A stretch of DNA of 64,000 nucleotides from Streblospio benedicti (lineage: Eukaryota > Annelida > Polychaeta > Spionida > Spionidae). The stretch covers positions 9,247,272 through 9,311,271 of the forward strand of contig CM032666.1 in assembly GCA_019095985.1 (NCBI GenBank), written 5' to 3'. Position numbers and translations under genes: made by a program. Under the pieces are notes generated by a model that saw only the letters and a program-made list of their open reading frames with translations, did not search any database and was not told where the DNA came from. This document shows, piece by piece, positions 62,171 to 64,000 of the stretch. How positions within the stretch are numbered: the first letter of the stretch is position 1; each line of letters opens with the position of its first letter.

Positions 62171-64000
62171 ATTTCGAAGAGTTAGATCAACACTTGAGAA
62201 GTTTGCTGTTGTTCGGAAGGAGGAGTGGTCTTCTATAGTGTGTAATGCACATGGAAGGGTGGGGATGAACACTTAGGTTAGGAAAATACAGCAATGTGCA
62301 TGTGTCTGAAAAAGTGCATTATATTTATTACCTTCATATTCAGTGTGTGCCTACAGAAATAACCCATTAGTATTCACAATGAGAAACAATTGCTTATATA
62401 ACTGGCGTCGCTTGTTTTGGGAGGAGCCCACAGACTTTTATTACCTTGTAAAACTGTAATTCAATCTCCATCAGCAAAGTGTCATTTGTAGTTTTACTGA
62501 GGATTAATAACCAGCTGGCGATAAAAGAAGATGCTCGCTTTTGTCTCCTGTCATTGTTCGCCCTGGAAATGGACGAATGATGAGACATTTTTATGATGAA
62601 AAAACAAACAAGATAAATCATGAGAAATACAGGCATATGTATTATCACTGTCTTTCTAATAGTCAGTATGACATGATCTCAATGTGCCATATCAATGAAC
62701 TTTTCAATTACAAAAAAGCCACCTGCAATAAACGTGTGCATCAATGAGCAATGCTTATCGTCTGGAAAGTTAAATAGCTAGAAAATGACCGTCATTTTCT
62801 GCTACGTTTTTTGGCTCCAAAGGTCGCTCGCAGCATGTGGCAATGAGCAAATTTGGGATTATTCTACGCCCATTTGATGCAAATGTCGCTTCATTTGCTA
62901 AACTATAAACAAGGGCATGGATTCATTAATAAGTTATGCTGTTAATCAAGCAGATATATTGTTTGTGTTTACAGGGGTCGAACATTGGTTTTCCCTTTGA
63001 AGTCTCTGAGGTTTTCGGTTGGATTTGGGGATTAACCATGTGTTTGCTTGCGAGTGAAACTACAATATTGTGTTACAAAACTTTGTGTTTTGGTTTTGAA
63101 CAGTAAATCTTTTTAGCGCTTCTTGTTTGCTTTGCGTATAAACTGAAGTTGATGAAATATGTATGAATCTATGTTTATGTCTCATTTGTGTAGTAAATAT
63201 CCATGTATGGAAAAATATTTATGCAAAGTTATATTTAATGGATGCTGTCTTGCTTTATTTGCTTCAAATAATGAAAGATTTGCTTGGTCAGGATACAGAT
63301 AAATCTAATGAGATGGTTTTTTTCGAAAAGAGCAATAAATATCTTTGTGAGTAGGTATTTATACATAATGAAATTTACTGCGCCTTCTAATGACATGGGT
63401 AACATACATGATGAAGAATTGCCAGTGTATATTATGAGACATTATCCATAAAGATAAAAGACCATTAAAAATTAAGCTAAGAATGATATGTACTCAGAAT
63501 CAGTTGACTGAGCTATTGTTGGGCTTGTCCATCTTTTACAGGTAGTGAATAGATCGTGTCTATTAATGTGAAGCAAACATTGTACATTACAATTAATAAT
63601 TCAGTGATTTAGAAATATGCGTGGCAAAATACATGTATGCTCTGATTTTTGCTTCTAAATGAGTAATTTGTAAAAAAAAGACAAAAAAGAAAAAAATAGC
63701 ATAAATGATTTACAGTTTTGCATTGTCCTTGTGGTTTATCACTTTTTGTGGGATATCTTTCATTTTGCACGAGCAACTTGGTATGTGAGCTATGTTAAAG
63801 AGCATGTATCGCAACTCAGAACATGATTAGGGTAGACCTGACTGTCAACTCGCTTGTCTTTTGTTTGATGACATATAGATAGTTTTCCTAAAAATTGTGG
63901 CATTCTCATTTATCATGTGTAGATAAAGTTGTTACAGCAACAAATGCTGATAAAACCAGACGAAACTGTTGACAATTTCATGGTGGATCAAATTTTTGAT
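62171..64000. other. Gene-free stretch to window end
   Basis: AT-rich. After acceptors at 62974 (GTGTTTACAG) and 63716 (GATTTACAG) there are phase 0 open stretches of 43 and 36 codons. Neither encodes a convincing BAK membrane anchor, so no exon is called. Confidence 0.5.

Noticed and set aside
62975-63106. Phase 0 open stretch after acceptor GTGTTTACAG, ending in TAA (43 codons), as the last BAK exon
   Set aside because: The product (GSNIGFPFEVSEVFGWIWG...) lacks a clear 20-residue hydrophobic anchor with a basic end, and it does not resemble the human BAK tail.
63717-63827. Phase 0 open stretch after GATTTACAG (36 codons, begins FCIVLVVYHFLWDIF) as the last BAK exon
   Set aside because: It is hydrophobic at once, with no linker after GGW. 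The hydrophobic run is short and broken by His and Asp, and the end is not like a tail anchor. Too weak to call.
1-64000. CRISPR array, bacterial operon, or retrovirus/LTR element
   Set aside because: No regularly spaced repeats, no bacterial gene organisation, and no LTR pairs or reverse-transcriptase-like frames were seen.

Overview
The window is animal nuclear DNA: AT-rich, about 64 kb, almost entirely non-coding, with one clear spliced protein gene on the + strand and scattered small DNA-transposon and SINE relics. I see no bacterial, organellar or viral signature. The one gene is a Bcl-2 family pro-apoptotic effector of the BAK type. BAK genes of this form are kept in vertebrates, other deuterostomes, cnidarians and many lophotrochozoans. 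Together with the MITE-like repeats whose ends start TACAGTGGAACC or TACCRTATTC, and the many TACATGTA octamers, this suggests a marine invertebrate, perhaps a non-vertebrate deuterostome or a lophotrochozoan. I cannot name the species.

Layout. Positions 1 to about 45,480 are a gene desert, or a very long 5' intron or flank. I recognise no protein exon there on either strand; the short open frames look like chance. It holds MITE-like inverted-repeat elements (about 8.93-9.47, 10.42-10.99 and 16.31-16.61 kb), a head-to-head pair of tRNA-derived SINE units (14.42-14.66 kb), transposon-end fragments (20.7 and 24.6 kb), one orphan TATA promoter-like block (3.65-3.75 kb), palindromes, and several long blocks of mixed-composition unique sequence dense in homeodomain, POU, Rel and nuclear-receptor type motifs. 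Those blocks look like cis-regulatory DNA.

The BAK gene starts near 45.9-46.0 kb. Three coding exons join in one frame across three consensus donors: 46017-46309 (N-terminus and helix 1), 53159-53302 (BH3) and 53578-53761 (BH1 to BH2, the membrane-inserting helical hairpin). Intron phases are 2, 2 and 0. Intron 1 is about 6.8 kb, intron 2 is 275 bp, and intron 3 begins at 53762 and is more than 10 kb long if the last exon lies outside the window. The exon for the C-terminal membrane anchor was not found with confidence. The leader has an upstream AUG whose reading frame overlaps the first in-frame AUG, so the real start may be 46017 or 46125.

From 53,762 to 64,000 the sequence is intronic or downstream, with one more small MITE (59.65-59.81 kb) and another regulatory-looking block (60.4-62.2 kb). 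No new multi-gene system is visible. The most useful points are the well-preserved BAK core in an intron-rich locus, its leader arrangement, and the regulatory-looking DNA around it.
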